Below are positions 10,110-18,981 of a stretch of 64,000 nt of DNA, piece by piece. The stretch is taken from positions 1 to 64,000 of the forward strand of contig JADJAG010000004.1 of assembly GCA_016704325.1 (NCBI GenBank), read 5' to 3'. The translations under genes and the position numbers were made by a program. Below the pieces are notes generated by a model that was not told the origin of the DNA, did no database searches, and saw only the letters and a program-made list of their open reading frames with translations. The DNA comes from Chitinophagaceae bacterium. Its GTDB lineage: Bacteria > Bacteroidota > Bacteroidia > Chitinophagales > UBA10324. Positions within the stretch are counted from its first letter, which is position 1. Every line of letters starts with the position of its first letter.

Positions 10110-10262
10110 GTGTACGACAAATTGGAAATTGAATATTGAGTGTTGAAATTGTGTATTGAGTATTGAGTAAGTGAGTAAAGTAGCGTAGTGATTACAGAAT
10201 AGCAAGTGATCGCCTTCGCCGCAGCAATTTAACCATTTAGCCATTTAACAATTTAACCTACC
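10110..10262. repeat. Dispersed repeat, copy 1
   Basis: A stretch of about 150 nt containing TATTGAGTGTTGAAATTG, AGCAAGTGATCG and CTTCGCCGCAGCAATTTAAC, and ending in several CCATTTAAC-like words. It recurs with about 80-85% similarity by eye at 21310-21463. It is non-coding and sits in the 500-nt gap before the moxR-like gene; the rest of that gap (9916-10109, 10263-10374) shows nothing recognisable. Confidence 0.65.
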
Positions 10263-10374
10263 AACCATTGCTTGACAAGTTGAACGATATATCGTACACC
10301 CTCCTTTCCGTTTTTACATTCATTCCCTCTCAATTGCATAAATTTACCAACCAACACCATCTTTCACACATCCG

Positions 10375-11367
10375 ATGACAACCCCTTCGATTAAAGAACT
10401 GAGTAATAAGATTGAACAGGAAAGCACCTTTGTTGATGCGCTGCGCAATGAATTAGGTAAAGCCATCATCGGCCAGGAGTATATGGTGGACCGGTTGATC
10501 CTTTCCTTACTTTCAAACGGACATGTTTTGCTGGAAGGGGTACCCGGACTTGCGAAAACACTGGCCATCAAAACACTGGCGGCTGCAATCCAGGCACAAT
10601 TCAGCCGCATACAATTTACACCTGATCTGTTTCCGGCAGATGTGCTCGGAACCATGATTTACAACCAGCAAAAGCATGAATTCACCGTAAAACAAGGGCC
10701 CATCTTCGCGAATTTTATTCTGGCAGATGAAATTAACCGCGCATCCGCAAAAGTACAGAGTGCCTTGTTGCAAGCCATGCAGGAACGCGAGGTAACCATC
10801 GGAGATCATACCTATAAACTGGAAGAACCTTTCCTGGTATTGGCAACGCAAAATCCATTGGAACAGGAAGGTACCTACCCGTTGCCCGAAGCACAGGTTG
10901 ATCGTTTTATGCTGAAGCTCGTGATCAGCTATCCGGCTAAGGAAGAAGAAAGAATGATTATCAGGCGGAATATTACAGAAGATGGGGTTAAGGTTGCTGC
11001 TGTCATCTCACCGGCTGACATTTTGAAGGCAAGGCACCTCGTTCGGGAAGTCTATATGGATGAAAAAATCGAACAGTATATCATCGATATTGTTTTCGCG
11101 ACGCGTTATCCCGCTGATTATAAGCTGGCAAAATTGAAAAACCTGCTTCACTATGGCAGTTCACCCAGAGGAAGTATTAACCTGGCGCTTGCCGCAAAAT
11201 CGCTGGCCTTTATGGAACACCGCGCATTTGTTATTCCGGATGATATCAGGAGTGTCTGCAGTGATGTGCTGCGGCACCGGATTGGTGTTACCTATGAAGC
11301 GGAAGCAGAAAATGTAACAACAGACAACATCATCAGCGAAATCATCAGGACTATTGAAGTACCATAA
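10375..11367 (+). CDS. MoxR-family AAA+ ATPase
   Basis: The 330-residue protein has Walker A GVPGLAKT at 55-62 and Walker B FILADEINR at 114-122. The QAMQEREVTIG and LATQNPLEQEGTYPLPEAQ segments are hallmarks of MoxR/RavA chaperone-like ATPases. Such ATPases work with VWA-domain proteins, probably in maturing metal-dependent or envelope complexes. It is the first gene of the MoxR-DUF58-Bat cluster reaching to 16000. A 135-nt gap separates it from the DUF58 gene, so a second promoter may exist there. Length is normal for the family. Confidence 0.92.
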   Translation: MTTPSIKELSNKIEQESTFVDALRNELGKAIIGQEYMVDRLILSLLSNGHVLLEGVPGLAKTLAIKTLAAAIQAQFSRIQFTPDLFPADVLGTMIYNQQKHEFTVKQGPIFANFILADEINRASAKVQSALLQAMQEREVTIGDHTYKLEEPFLVLATQNPLEQEGTYPLPEAQVDRFMLKLVISYPAKEEERMIIRRNITEDGVKVAAVISPADILKARHLVREVYMDEKIEQYIIDIVFATRYPADYKLAKLKNLLHYGSSPRGSINLALAAKSLAFMEHRAFVIPDDIRSVCSDVLRHRIGVTYEAEAENVTTDNIISEIIRTIEVP

Positions 11368-11502
11368 CGAAATAAAAAAAGTGAAACCCGGCAAACTTTG
11401 TTTGAACAACTTATTGTTTCAAAAACGGACCAATAAAAAAAATGCAACAAGCCACGAGGATAAATTTAGAAATAGACCCTTGCCTTTTCAATAACAACTG
11501 CC

Positions 11503-12378
11503 ATGGAAACTGCTGAACTACTGAAGAGAGTGCGCAAGGTGGAAATAAAAACAAAAGGGCAGTGCAGCCAGTTATTCTCCGGCGAGTACCATAGTGCCTT
11601 TAAAGGGCGTGGTATGGCATTCAGCGAAGTGCGTGAGTACCAGCCTGGAGATGAGATCAGGGCAATTGACTGGAACGTTACGGCAAGGATGAATCATCCT
11701 TATGTAAAAGTATTTGAAGAAGAAAGGGAGTTGCTCGTTATGCTGCTGGTGGATGTGAGTGCTTCCTGCATGTTTGGCACCTTCAGGCAATCAAAGAAGG
11801 AATTGATTACGGAAGTGAGCGCCGTTCTCGCTTATTCAGCGATTCGCAACAACGATAAGGCAGGCATGCTGCTTTTCAGCGACCGCGTTGAACAATACAT
11901 CCCTCCAAAGAAAGGCAGTTCACATATTTTGCGCATCATTCGTGAATTGTTAGATATCACACCGGTTGATAAAGGTACTGACCTTGTAATGGCGCTGCAG
12001 TTTTTAAACAAGGTGATGAAGAAGCAGGCAGTGGTTTTTGTCTTATCTGATTTCATGTCGCCGGATTACGAATCTACCCTTCGCATCACGGCGCGCAAAC
12101 ACGATGTGATCGGCATTCATGTCTATGATCAGCGGGAAGCCGGTTTAACGGATGTAGGCTTGCTGCAGGTGACAGACCCGGAGCATGGAAACCTGGTGTG
12201 CATAGATACTTCCAGCGCTGCAGTACGAAAGAGCTATGCGGAGCGGTATCAGTTTCACCACCGCCAGGTTGAAAATATTTTGCGGCGAAGCGGAGTAGAT
12301 GCCGTCAGTATTGGAACGCATGATAATTACATCCGCACACTGATGACATTGTTTGAACGAAGAACAAAGGGGAGGTGA
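11503..12378 (+). CDS. DUF58 domain protein
   Basis: The 291-residue protein has the DUF58 signature GRGMAFSEVREYQPGDEIRA at about 36-55, followed by IDWNVTARMN, then a VWA-like fold (LLVDVSASCMFG with a DxSxS metal-site motif near 85). DUF58 proteins are the second gene of nearly all MoxR clusters. The function is unresolved but is presumed to be partnered with the ATPase. The stop overlaps the next gene's GTG start (GTGA at 12375-12378), showing translational coupling. Confidence 0.9.
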   Translation: METAELLKRVRKVEIKTKGQCSQLFSGEYHSAFKGRGMAFSEVREYQPGDEIRAIDWNVTARMNHPYVKVFEEERELLVMLLVDVSASCMFGTFRQSKKELITEVSAVLAYSAIRNNDKAGMLLFSDRVEQYIPPKKGSSHILRIIRELLDITPVDKGTDLVMALQFLNKVMKKQAVVFVLSDFMSPDYESTLRITARKHDVIGIHVYDQREAGLTDVGLLQVTDPEHGNLVCIDTSSAAVRKSYAERYQFHHRQVENILRRSGVDAVSIGTHDNYIRTLMTLFERRTKGR

Positions 12379-13364
12379 GTAGTATTAACCGGAACATCTT
12401 GTATAAGTCATTCATAAAAATAAGTTTTGTTATCATAACGCTGATGCTCCTATCAGCGGAATGGCTGCATGCTCAACCTGTTCGGATTACTGCAACACTG
12501 GACTCTGCCAATTACCTGCCGGGAGATTGGATATTGATACATCTTTCGGCAGAACATAAAGGAGATATACAACTGTTATGGAATGTGCCTGCAGTTGTTA
12601 ATGCTCCCCTACCTGGAAAAATTAACGGAATCAACGGTTGACTCCATTCAGCAAAATGATTTTCTCACAGAGAACAAAGTGATCACGGTTACCACCTTCG
12701 ATACCGGCGTAATGCAAATTCCTCCTATCACTTGTTACTTTCTGCATAACGGTTTTACCGATAGTGTGATTACCAATGCAATACCAATTTATGTGGAAGG
12801 TGTACTAATAGATACCGCTGCAGCGCCCCGGCCTATTAAGTCTCCATTTGCATTTCCATTGCCGGAAAGAAGTTTTTGGTGGTACCTGCTTCCCGCTGTT
12901 ATACTGATACTGCTGGCGACCTCATTTTTATTTTATCGCCGCTTGCTTAGAAAAAGAAAAGCTGCTTCATTATTACTTCCGAAAGATACCCGCCTTCCAC
13001 ATGAAATCGCTGCTGATCACATTGATCAGCTTGAAAGAGAAAAACCCTGGGAACACCATAAGGTAAAGGAATTTTATACAGAACTGACGCAGGTATTGCG
13101 TGAATATATTGAGCATGGACTTGGATTGCCTGCATTGGAAAATACCACACAGGAAATGATGCGGTTGTTGCGAAAAGAATCACTACCGCCGGATGAAGAC
13201 CTGTTTCAGCAAATGCGAAAAGACCTGGCAATGGCCGACCTGGTGAAGTTTGCCAAATTGCAACCTGCCACAGCAGACCATCTGCGTATCATTAATACTG
13301 TCAAAACGTTCATATTAAAAAACCAGATCAGCGGTGCATGTGAAAGAGGAGACAGCAACATGAT
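12375..13364 (+). CDS. BatD-like membrane protein, two single-base frameshifts
   Basis: The start is GTG 12375, preceded by GGGGAGG and overlapping the DUF58 stop. It carries a signal segment (about 12-33), a beta-rich periplasmic domain, a membrane helix WWYLLPAVILILLATSFLFY and a cytoplasmic helical domain with HEIAADHIDQLE, the usual plan of the protein between DUF58 and BatA in Bacteroidota. The frame breaks in the five-A run at 12618-12622; one A fewer gives GKLTESTVDSIQQND. It appears to break again in the six-A run near 13317; one A fewer gives a C-terminus LKTRSAVHVKEETAT ending at TGA 13362-13364, overlapping the BatA start. As written, the second half reads straight into BatA, which I regard as an artefact. 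Confidence 0.7.
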
Positions 13365-14340
13365 ACATTTTGCTAACCCTGAATGGTTGTGGTTGTTAAA
13401 TGCAATTCCGTTGTTGTTGCTTTGGCATTTCCTGGGCCAGAAAAAAATGGAGGCTACAATACAGTTGCCTCCTGTCTCTACACAGCGCTTGCCCGCTACC
13501 TGGCGCTCTCGTTTGCGTCACCTGCTTGTTTTTTTACGTATCGCAGCTGTTGCGGCATTGATCGTGGCAATGGCAAGGCCGCAAGCTGTCTTTTCCAAAA
13601 AAATGGTAGCAAGTGAAGGCATTGATATTATGCTGGCGCTCGATATTTCAGGTAGCATGCTCACGCGCGATTTCATACCCAACCGCCTGGAAGCCGCCAA
13701 GCAGGTAGCCATTGAATTCATTGAAGGCCGTCCGAACGATCGTATCGGTGTTGTATTCTTTGCCGGGGAAGCGTACACCGGCTGCCCGATAACACTCGAT
13801 CATAAAGCACTGCAACAGATCATTGCTTCCGTAAAAACCGGATCCATTGCAGATGGTACTGCCATTGGAATGGGACTGGGTACTGCCGCAACGCGTTTGA
13901 TGGACAACCGGTCAGAGAATAATGTGATTATACTGGTAACAGATGGCGAGAATAATGCAGGGAACGTAATGCCGCTTGAAGCAGCCCAGTTGGTGCGATC
14001 GAATAACATTCATACCTATTGCATAGGAATATTTTCTCCCACGGCATCGCAACAACCTGCCACAGAAAACGACAGCACCTATATCGCTATAGGCGGCCCC
14101 ACTGCGGAGATTACGCTGTTGCAGATTGCTGAAATTACAGGAGGGCATTATTTCCGTGCAGGCAATGCAGAAAAGTTGTCGGCAGTTTACCGCGAAATTG
14201 ATAGCATGGAAAAAACGAAAGTAGATGTAGTGAGCTATAACAGGTATGAAGAACAATTCATGCTGCTTGCACTGCTTGCTGCATTATTGTTATTGACCGA
14301 AATGATTTTACGTTACACCATTTTCAGAACAGCACCTTAA
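13361..14340 (+). CDS. batA: VWA-domain membrane protein, BatA type
   Basis: I take the start as ATG 13361 because MIHFANPEWLWLL begins the family's N-terminal membrane helix and lies after GAGGAG. A second helix is at about 55-72. The VWA domain starts IDIMLALDISGSM with the DxSxS metal-ion site, followed by a threonine-containing loop and LVTDGENNAG. A final membrane segment (LLALLAALLLLTEM) closes the protein. BatA proteins of Bacteroidota were linked to oxygen tolerance and cell-envelope stress, but the mechanism is uncertain. The stop overlaps the next ATG (TAATG). The open frame continues upstream into the BatD-like gene; see that entry. Confidence 0.85.
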
Positions 14341-15362
14341 TGGAGATCGGACAACCATATTACCTGTTTGCATTGTTGCTGATTCCGGCAATGGTCTTCC
14401 TGTTCATCAGGTACCTGCAATGGCGTAAGAGGGCATTGCATAAATTTGGTGACTGGAACCTCGTGAGCAGGTTAGTTAATAATGCCGGCATCATACGACC
14501 GGTTGTGAAAATGATGCCGCCACTGCTGGCATTGATGTTGATTATCGTAGCACTCTCCGATATTCAATCGGGCAATGCCAGCAGAATGATCAGGCATGAA
14601 GGAATTGACGTTGCCATTGTGCTGGATGTTTCGAACAGCATGCTGGCAACCGATGAAATGCCAAACAGACTTTCAACCGCAAAACAATTCGTAGCGGAAC
14701 TCATCAGCCAGCTTCCGGAAACGCGCATTGCGGTATTGACTTTTGCCGGCCTGCCTGTACTTCAAACACCAATTACTATAGATCACGCTGCTGTACAACT
14801 GTCCCTTTCCACCATTACGGTGGAACATGTACCGGAACAAGGGAGTGATATTGGTGCGGCATTGCTGGATGCTATTAATGCGCTTCCGGAAAATCAGCAA
14901 CATTACCGCGCAATTATTTTAGTAAGCGATGGGGAAGACCATGAGGGGAAAGTGCAAAATGCGATACAGGCTTTAAAGAAAGAACGGATAGTAGTATGCA
15001 CTGCCGGTATTGGTTCTGAAGCAGGTGCTACGATACCTGTAATAAGTGATGGAAGCGTCACCTTAAAAAAAGACAGACAGGGTAAAACTGTTATTTCTAT
15101 TTTTCAGGATGCATTGCTGCGCGATATCGCAAAAAAGTGTAATGGAGTGTATGTGAAAGTGGATGGTGGTGATAAATCAGCCGTAAAAGCAATAGCCAAT
15201 CAATTAGACAGCATTAACAAAAATCAGTTTGATGAAAAGTTGCTGGTACCACTTGAATCACGTTTTCAATGGTTCTTGCTTCCCGCATTGGTACTGTTGC
15301 TAATTGATTTCTTCATCAGTAAAAGAAAAACGCAATGGTTAAGGAAAAGGAAAACAGCTTGA
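14340..15362 (+). CDS. batB: VWA-domain membrane protein, BatB type
   Basis: This 340-residue paralogue of the upstream gene has N-terminal membrane helices at about 7-25 and 59-77, then VAIVLDVSNSMLATDEMPNR (DxSxS metal site) at about 90-109 and LVSDGEDHEG near 200. A C-terminal helix (WFLLPALVLLLIDFFI) is followed by a basic tail. Start ATG 14340 overlaps the preceding stop. BatA and BatB occur as adjacent pairs and are thought to form a membrane complex with the TPR protein encoded next. Confidence 0.87.
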   Translation: MEIGQPYYLFALLLIPAMVFLFIRYLQWRKRALHKFGDWNLVSRLVNNAGIIRPVVKMMPPLLALMLIIVALSDIQSGNASRMIRHEGIDVAIVLDVSNSMLATDEMPNRLSTAKQFVAELISQLPETRIAVLTFAGLPVLQTPITIDHAAVQLSLSTITVEHVPEQGSDIGAALLDAINALPENQQHYRAIILVSDGEDHEGKVQNAIQALKKERIVVCTAGIGSEAGATIPVISDGSVTLKKDRQGKTVISIFQDALLRDIAKKCNGVYVKVDGGDKSAVKAIANQLDSINKNQFDEKLLVPLESRFQWFLLPALVLLLIDFFISKRKTQWLRKRKTA

Positions 15363-15373
15363 CGCATTTGGGA

Positions 15374-16000
15374 ATGCGCTTGACGACCATCCTGCTCCTG
15401 ATGCTGCAGGTGGTGGTTGGTTCTGTCCTGGCACAAGTGCAGTCGGTTCAACAGTTCATCGCAAAAGGAAACAGCAGTTATGAGCAGGGTGATTTTGCGA
15501 GTGCGCAGCAATGGTATGAGCAGGCTTTGCGGCAGCAGGAATCCAACCAATTTCCGGAGGTGCAACTGAACCTGGGCAATGCATTTTATCAGCAAAAGAA
15601 ATACAAGGAGGCATTGATGCAATACAATCAACTGGCAATTGCTGATGTTTCGCCGGTGATTAAGTCTGCAGCATTTTACAATAGCGGCAATACCATGCTG
15701 ACAGAAAAAAATTATGCTGCAGCCATAGAAGCCTTTAAACAATGTCTCAGGCTGAATCCGCATGATGAGGATGCACGATATAATTTTACGCTGGCAACTG
15801 CCCGTCTTCATTCACAAAATGGACCCGGTAACACTGCGCCACAGAAGCGGGAGAAAGAGTTTCGACCGCCACCACAGCAGTCGCTGAGCCCGGAAGCGCT
15901 CCGTAAACTACAGGAGAAACTGCTGGCAGCGGAAAACGAAACACAGCAAAGCCGCGCTGACAGGTTGCCTGCAAAAAAGACAAAGGAAAAAGACTGGTGA
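15374..16000 (+). CDS. TPR protein, BatC type
   Basis: Start ATG 15374 puts MRLTTILLLMLQVVVGSVLA at the N-terminus as a signal peptide; an in-frame ATG at 15335 would lie inside batB and add 13 residues before it. Tetratricopeptide repeats follow (YEQGDFASAQQWYEQAL, and later AAIEAFKQCLRLNPHDEDAR). The tail is rich in Pro, Gln and Lys. BatC-like proteins bind partners of the Bat complex. The downstream BatD and BatE genes seen in many Bacteroidota clusters are absent; the operon ends in a palindrome at 16097. Confidence 0.8.
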   Translation: MRLTTILLLMLQVVVGSVLAQVQSVQQFIAKGNSSYEQGDFASAQQWYEQALRQQESNQFPEVQLNLGNAFYQQKKYKEALMQYNQLAIADVSPVIKSAAFYNSGNTMLTEKNYAAAIEAFKQCLRLNPHDEDARYNFTLATARLHSQNGPGNTAPQKREKEFRPPPQQSLSPEALRKLQEKLLAAENETQQSRADRLPAKKTKEKDW

Positions 16001-16096
16001 AAAATATATATAGTAACATGATTGTCCGACTATAATATTTGGGTTATAGGATGAAACCCGCTCCTGGCGGGCTTTAGCCCACATTAGTTGGACAAT

Positions 16097-16137
16097 AAAA
16101 ACTCCGGTGGAGTTAAAAGAACTCCATCGGAGTTTTT
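16097..16137. repeat. REP-like palindrome, also a likely terminator
   Basis: AAAAACTCCGGTGGAGTT and AACTCCATCGGAGTTTTT form a stem with one mismatch and a loop of AAAAG. With a T run after each arm it can end transcription of the Bat operon and of the convergent transposase gene. The same CTCCGGTGGAGTT core recurs at 16842-16898 on the other side of the transposase, so it is probably also a REP element of that transposase. Confidence 0.7.
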
Positions 16138-16142
16138 TGCGA

Positions 16143-16790
16143 TTAATATGCTAACGCTAAAAATAGCTTCTGATCCGGACTTCTGCGATGAAAATCCTTA
16201 AATCCATTTAGGCCATCAAACAACGCTAATCCCTTTTCACGTTCTATTTTGGTTTCCATTGATGAAATATACGAGTGGATGGAAGAATAAAGCCATTCGA
16301 CTGCCGTCTTGCTGAAGCCATGATGAACAGGATTCCAATGGATGTACTGAATGAGGTTCCTGAAGTAAAAGAGGTTATCAACGATCTTCCTTTGCAAACT
16401 TTCAGAAAAGAGGCGGCCTTTTCTTCCATGCCATTTATTAAAGGCCTGGGAATAGCCATTTAGAAAATCACCGAAGTGTTTACTGATGGCTTTTGCCAGT
16501 TCCTCCGGCGTTTTCAGTGCAGGTGAAATTTTATTTGGATGAAGTTCCATAAACCGGGTACTCAAAAATTTCCTGATTGCCTCTTCTTCTCTTAGCATGA
16601 TGGCAAAATGGAAATGATTTGGCATCAGGCAGTACGCATACGTTTCCGCTATCGGAAAAATATACTCACTGTATTTCCTTAGAAAATATTTAAAATTTTC
16701 ATCCGATTTAAAAATGGATTCCCCGGCATTTCCCTGGTGATAGACATGATAGCAGGTTGCGGGATAAAATAAAACAGGACGGTAGCTCAT
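16143..16790 (-). CDS. REP-associated tyrosine transposase (RAYT, Y1 family)
   Basis: The 215-residue protein has the Y1/HUH signature MPNHFHF (residues 56-62, metal-binding HxH), preceded by YAYCL. NGYSQAFNKWHGRKGRLFSE lies at 111-130, where Tyr113 is the likely catalytic tyrosine, and YIHWNPVHHG follows. These are typical of RAYT domesticated transposases, which process single-stranded REP palindromes. The gene is bracketed by two palindromes sharing one core, the expected arrangement for a RAYT and its cognate REPs. It is complete in length. Confidence 0.88.
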   Translation of the reverse strand: MSYRPVLFYPATCYHVYHQGNAGESIFKSDENFKYFLRKYSEYIFPIAETYAYCLMPNHFHFAIMLREEEAIRKFLSTRFMELHPNKISPALKTPEELAKAISKHFGDFLNGYSQAFNKWHGRKGRLFSESLQRKIVDNLFYFRNLIQYIHWNPVHHGFSKTAVEWLYSSIHSYISSMETKIEREKGLALFDGLNGFKDFHRRSPDQKLFLALAY

Positions 16791-16841
16791 AGTGCCGGTA
16801 TTGATATATTAATACTGAATATTGATACTGAATATTGATGC

Positions 16842-16898
16842 TGATTTTTTTCATCTCCGGTGGAGTTTTTTGAACTCCACCGGAGATGAAAAAAATCA
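16842..16898. repeat. REP-like palindrome with perfect 26-bp arms
   Basis: The left arm (16842-16867) and right arm (16873-16898) are exact reverse complements of 26 nt with a five-base loop. The core CATCTCCGGTGGAGTT contains the same CTCCGGTGGAGTT as the palindrome at 16097-16137. It lies upstream of the RAYT gene, between it and arsR. Confidence 0.8.
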
Positions 16899-16993
16899 AT
16901 TGCATAATTACTCAGCTATAAAACTAACATTTTATCTTATTCCTTTTCAACAACTCATTATTATCAACCAAAAAAAAAAAAATGTAAAAACTA

Positions 16994-17028
16994 TTGACCG
17001 TAAATTATTATATCGTACATTTGCGATA
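16994..17028 (+). promoter_or_regulatory. arsR promoter and likely ArsR operator
   Basis: TTG at 16994-16996, a 19-nt spacer and TACATTTG at 17016-17023 match the Bacteroidota promoter TTG-N19-TAnnTTTG. The -7 box lies exactly inside the dyad TATCG-N8-CGATA (17011-17028), a plausible autoregulatory operator. Binding of ArsR there would block RNA polymerase until arsenite is present. The operator role is inference. Confidence 0.7.
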
Positions 17029-17041
17029 AACAATAAAGAAA

Positions 17042-17374
17042 ATGGCCACGCATAAAAGAGCTGAATTTACTATTAAGGAGAATGAACTTGCTTCGTTTGC
17101 TAAAGCATTAAGCCATCCTGCACGCATTGCCATTCTGAAAACCATTGCAGCGCACAACACCTGCATCTGCGGGGAGATTGTGGAGGTATTGCCGCTGGCA
17201 CAATCCACCGTTTCGCAACACCTTAAAGAATTACTGAATGCCGGACTTATTGAGGGAAGCGTGGATGGGCCCAAGTCCTGTTACTGCATCAACTGGAAGA
17301 CATTCAATAAATTTTCAGAAAGTTTTAATTCATTTTTCAATAAAGCAAAAGCAATGAATGAAAGTTGCTGCTGA
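17042..17374 (+). CDS. arsR: ArsR/SmtB-family metalloregulator
   Basis: The 110-residue winged-helix repressor has KALSHPARIAILKTIA, then NTCICGEIVEVLPLAQSTVS where the ICGE-type Cys lies in the DNA-binding region, QHLKELLNAGLIEG, and a C-terminal ESCC. Cys residues at about 40, 42 and the tail could bind As(III), although the classic ELCVCDL motif is only partly kept. It starts an arsenic cluster with arsM 33 nt downstream and sits behind a promoter containing a dyad. The likely role is arsenite-relieved repression of its own cluster. Confidence 0.85.
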   Translation: MATHKRAEFTIKENELASFAKALSHPARIAILKTIAAHNTCICGEIVEVLPLAQSTVSQHLKELLNAGLIEGSVDGPKSCYCINWKTFNKFSESFNSFFNKAKAMNESCC

Positions 17375-17406
17375 TTTTTAACCATTCAATATCAAACAAC
17401 TACACC

Positions 17407-18270
17407 ATGGAAACAAATGAAAAAATTAAAGACCTCGTAAAAGAAAAGTACAGTGAGATTGCAGTGCAGGATAAACTCATGAATGCAGCTTCGTGTTGCG
17501 GTGCTACCGGATGCTCCGGCGAAGTGTATAATATAATGGCCGATGATTACAGTAAGCTGGAAGGATACCATGCTGATGCGGACCTTGGCCTCGGTTGCGG
17601 ACTTCCTACTCAGTTTGCGAAGATTGCAAAAGGTGCTGTCGTGATTGACCTTGGTTCCGGGGCCGGAAATGATTGTTTTGTTGCGCGCTCGCAAACCGGA
17701 GAAACCGGAAAGGTAATCGGCATCGACATGACGCCGGCCATGATCAGCCGTGCAAGAATGAATGCAGAGAAACTTGGCTTTCACAATGTGGAGTTTCGTC
17801 TTGGTGAAATTGAAAACCTGCCCGTAACTTCCAATGTAGCTGATGTAATCGTAAGCAATTGCGTACTTAACCTGGTTCCTGATAAGGAAAAAGCGTTTGC
17901 AGAAATTTTCCGCGTTTTGAAACCCGGCGGTCATTTCAGTATTTCTGATATTGTATTGGATGGCACTTTACCTGAAAAAATATTGCATACCGCTGAAATG
18001 TATGCAGGATGTATTTCAGGAGCCATTCAGAAGGAGACTTACCTAAACCTTATAAGGGCAAAAGGTTTTGAGAATATTACCCTTCAGAAGGAAAAGTTGA
18101 TAACCATTCCGGATGATATTCTTTCCGAATATTTATCTCCCGATGAAATGAGCACTTACAAAAGCAGTGGTATAGGAATTTACAGCATTACCGTGTATGC
18201 CGAAAAGAAAGCAGCAGTAAAGGAAAAAGTGGAAGCTGCCTGCTGCGATAAAACAGTATGTTGTCAATAG
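17407..18270 (+). CDS. arsM: Arsenite S-adenosylmethionine methyltransferase
   Basis: The start is ATG 17407, giving METNEKIKDLVKEKYSEIAV. Features are NAASCCGATGC with the conserved N-terminal cysteines, the SAM motif VIDLGSGAGNDCF, GIDMTPAMI, and a central SNCVLNLVPDKEKAF with the catalytic Cys. Further on come a Cys in MYAGCISGA, a UbiE-like C-terminus and a Cys-rich tail (CCDKTVCCQ). The enzyme methylates As(III) to volatile or less toxic methylarsenicals. It is co-directional with arsR, and no ArsB/Acr3 efflux pump is nearby. Confidence 0.92.
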   Translation: METNEKIKDLVKEKYSEIAVQDKLMNAASCCGATGCSGEVYNIMADDYSKLEGYHADADLGLGCGLPTQFAKIAKGAVVIDLGSGAGNDCFVARSQTGETGKVIGIDMTPAMISRARMNAEKLGFHNVEFRLGEIENLPVTSNVADVIVSNCVLNLVPDKEKAFAEIFRVLKPGGHFSISDIVLDGTLPEKILHTAEMYAGCISGAIQKETYLNLIRAKGFENITLQKEKLITIPDDILSEYLSPDEMSTYKSSGIGIYSITVYAEKKAAVKEKVEAACCDKTVCCQ

Positions 18271-18288
18271 TCAGCTAATTTTTAGGAA

Positions 18289-18780
18289 ATGATGATTGAA
18301 CCACTTTCAGAAAAACATTACCCTGCAGTTAAAGAAATTTACCTGCAGGGTATTGCAACCGGCAATGCTACCTTTCAAACCTCGGCGCCGGAATGGGAAG
18401 CATGGAATAGAGATCACCTGCCACATTGCAGGCTGGTTGCTTTGCAGGATGGAATAGTAATAGGATGGGCCGCATTGACTCCTGTTTCCGGAAGGTGTGT
18501 ATATGCGGGAGTTGCCGAAGTGAGTCTGTATGTGAGTGCAATGGTTAGGAGAAAGGGTGTCGGTAAATTATTGCTGCAAGAACTGATTACAACAAGCGAG
18601 CAACAAAACATATGGACCTTACAGGCAGGTATCTTTCCTGAAAATACAGTCAGCCTGCAAATGCATCAACGCTCCGGCTTCCGGCAGGTTGGCTACCGCG
18701 AAAAAATCGGCAAACTGGATGGCCTTTGGCGCGATACGGTCTTACTGGAGCGAAGAAGCAGTATCGTGGGTGTTGTATAA
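18289..18780 (+). CDS. GNAT acetyltransferase, phosphinothricin/ArsN1-like
   Basis: The protein of about 163 residues reads IEPLSEKHYPAVKEIYLQGI and NATFQTSAPEWEAWNRDHLP, with AEVSLYVSAMVRRKGVGKLL carrying the acetyl-CoA binding RxxGxG/A loop, and RSGFRQVGYREKIGKLDGLW. This is the pattern of phosphinothricin/methionine-sulfoximine acetyltransferases. Being 18 nt after arsM, it is a good candidate for the ArsN1 type, which acetylates organoarsenicals such as arsinothricin. Two ATGs (18289, 18292) are possible. The arsenic role is inferred from position only. Confidence 0.78.
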   Translation: MMIEPLSEKHYPAVKEIYLQGIATGNATFQTSAPEWEAWNRDHLPHCRLVALQDGIVIGWAALTPVSGRCVYAGVAEVSLYVSAMVRRKGVGKLLLQELITTSEQQNIWTLQAGIFPENTVSLQMHQRSGFRQVGYREKIGKLDGLWRDTVLLERRSSIVGVV

Positions 18781-18981
18781 TTTATTCAGCCGAAGCGTAT
18801 CGAAAGGAACCTGACTGGTTTTATTGAATTCGAATCACGGATGCTGCAACAGGTAAATGCAACGTTTACCGTATCATTAACATTATGTTCATCATTTTGT
18901 CAGGATAAAAGGAAAATACCTCATCCGGCATTCCCTATCTTTCCTGAAAAAGAAGCAGCGAAATAATAATTTTGCGAAGCG

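Noticed and set aside
12583..14340. Single 585-residue gene joining BatD-like C-terminus and BatA
   Set aside because: Two homopolymer breaks and an ATGA start overlap point to two separate genes; see findings.
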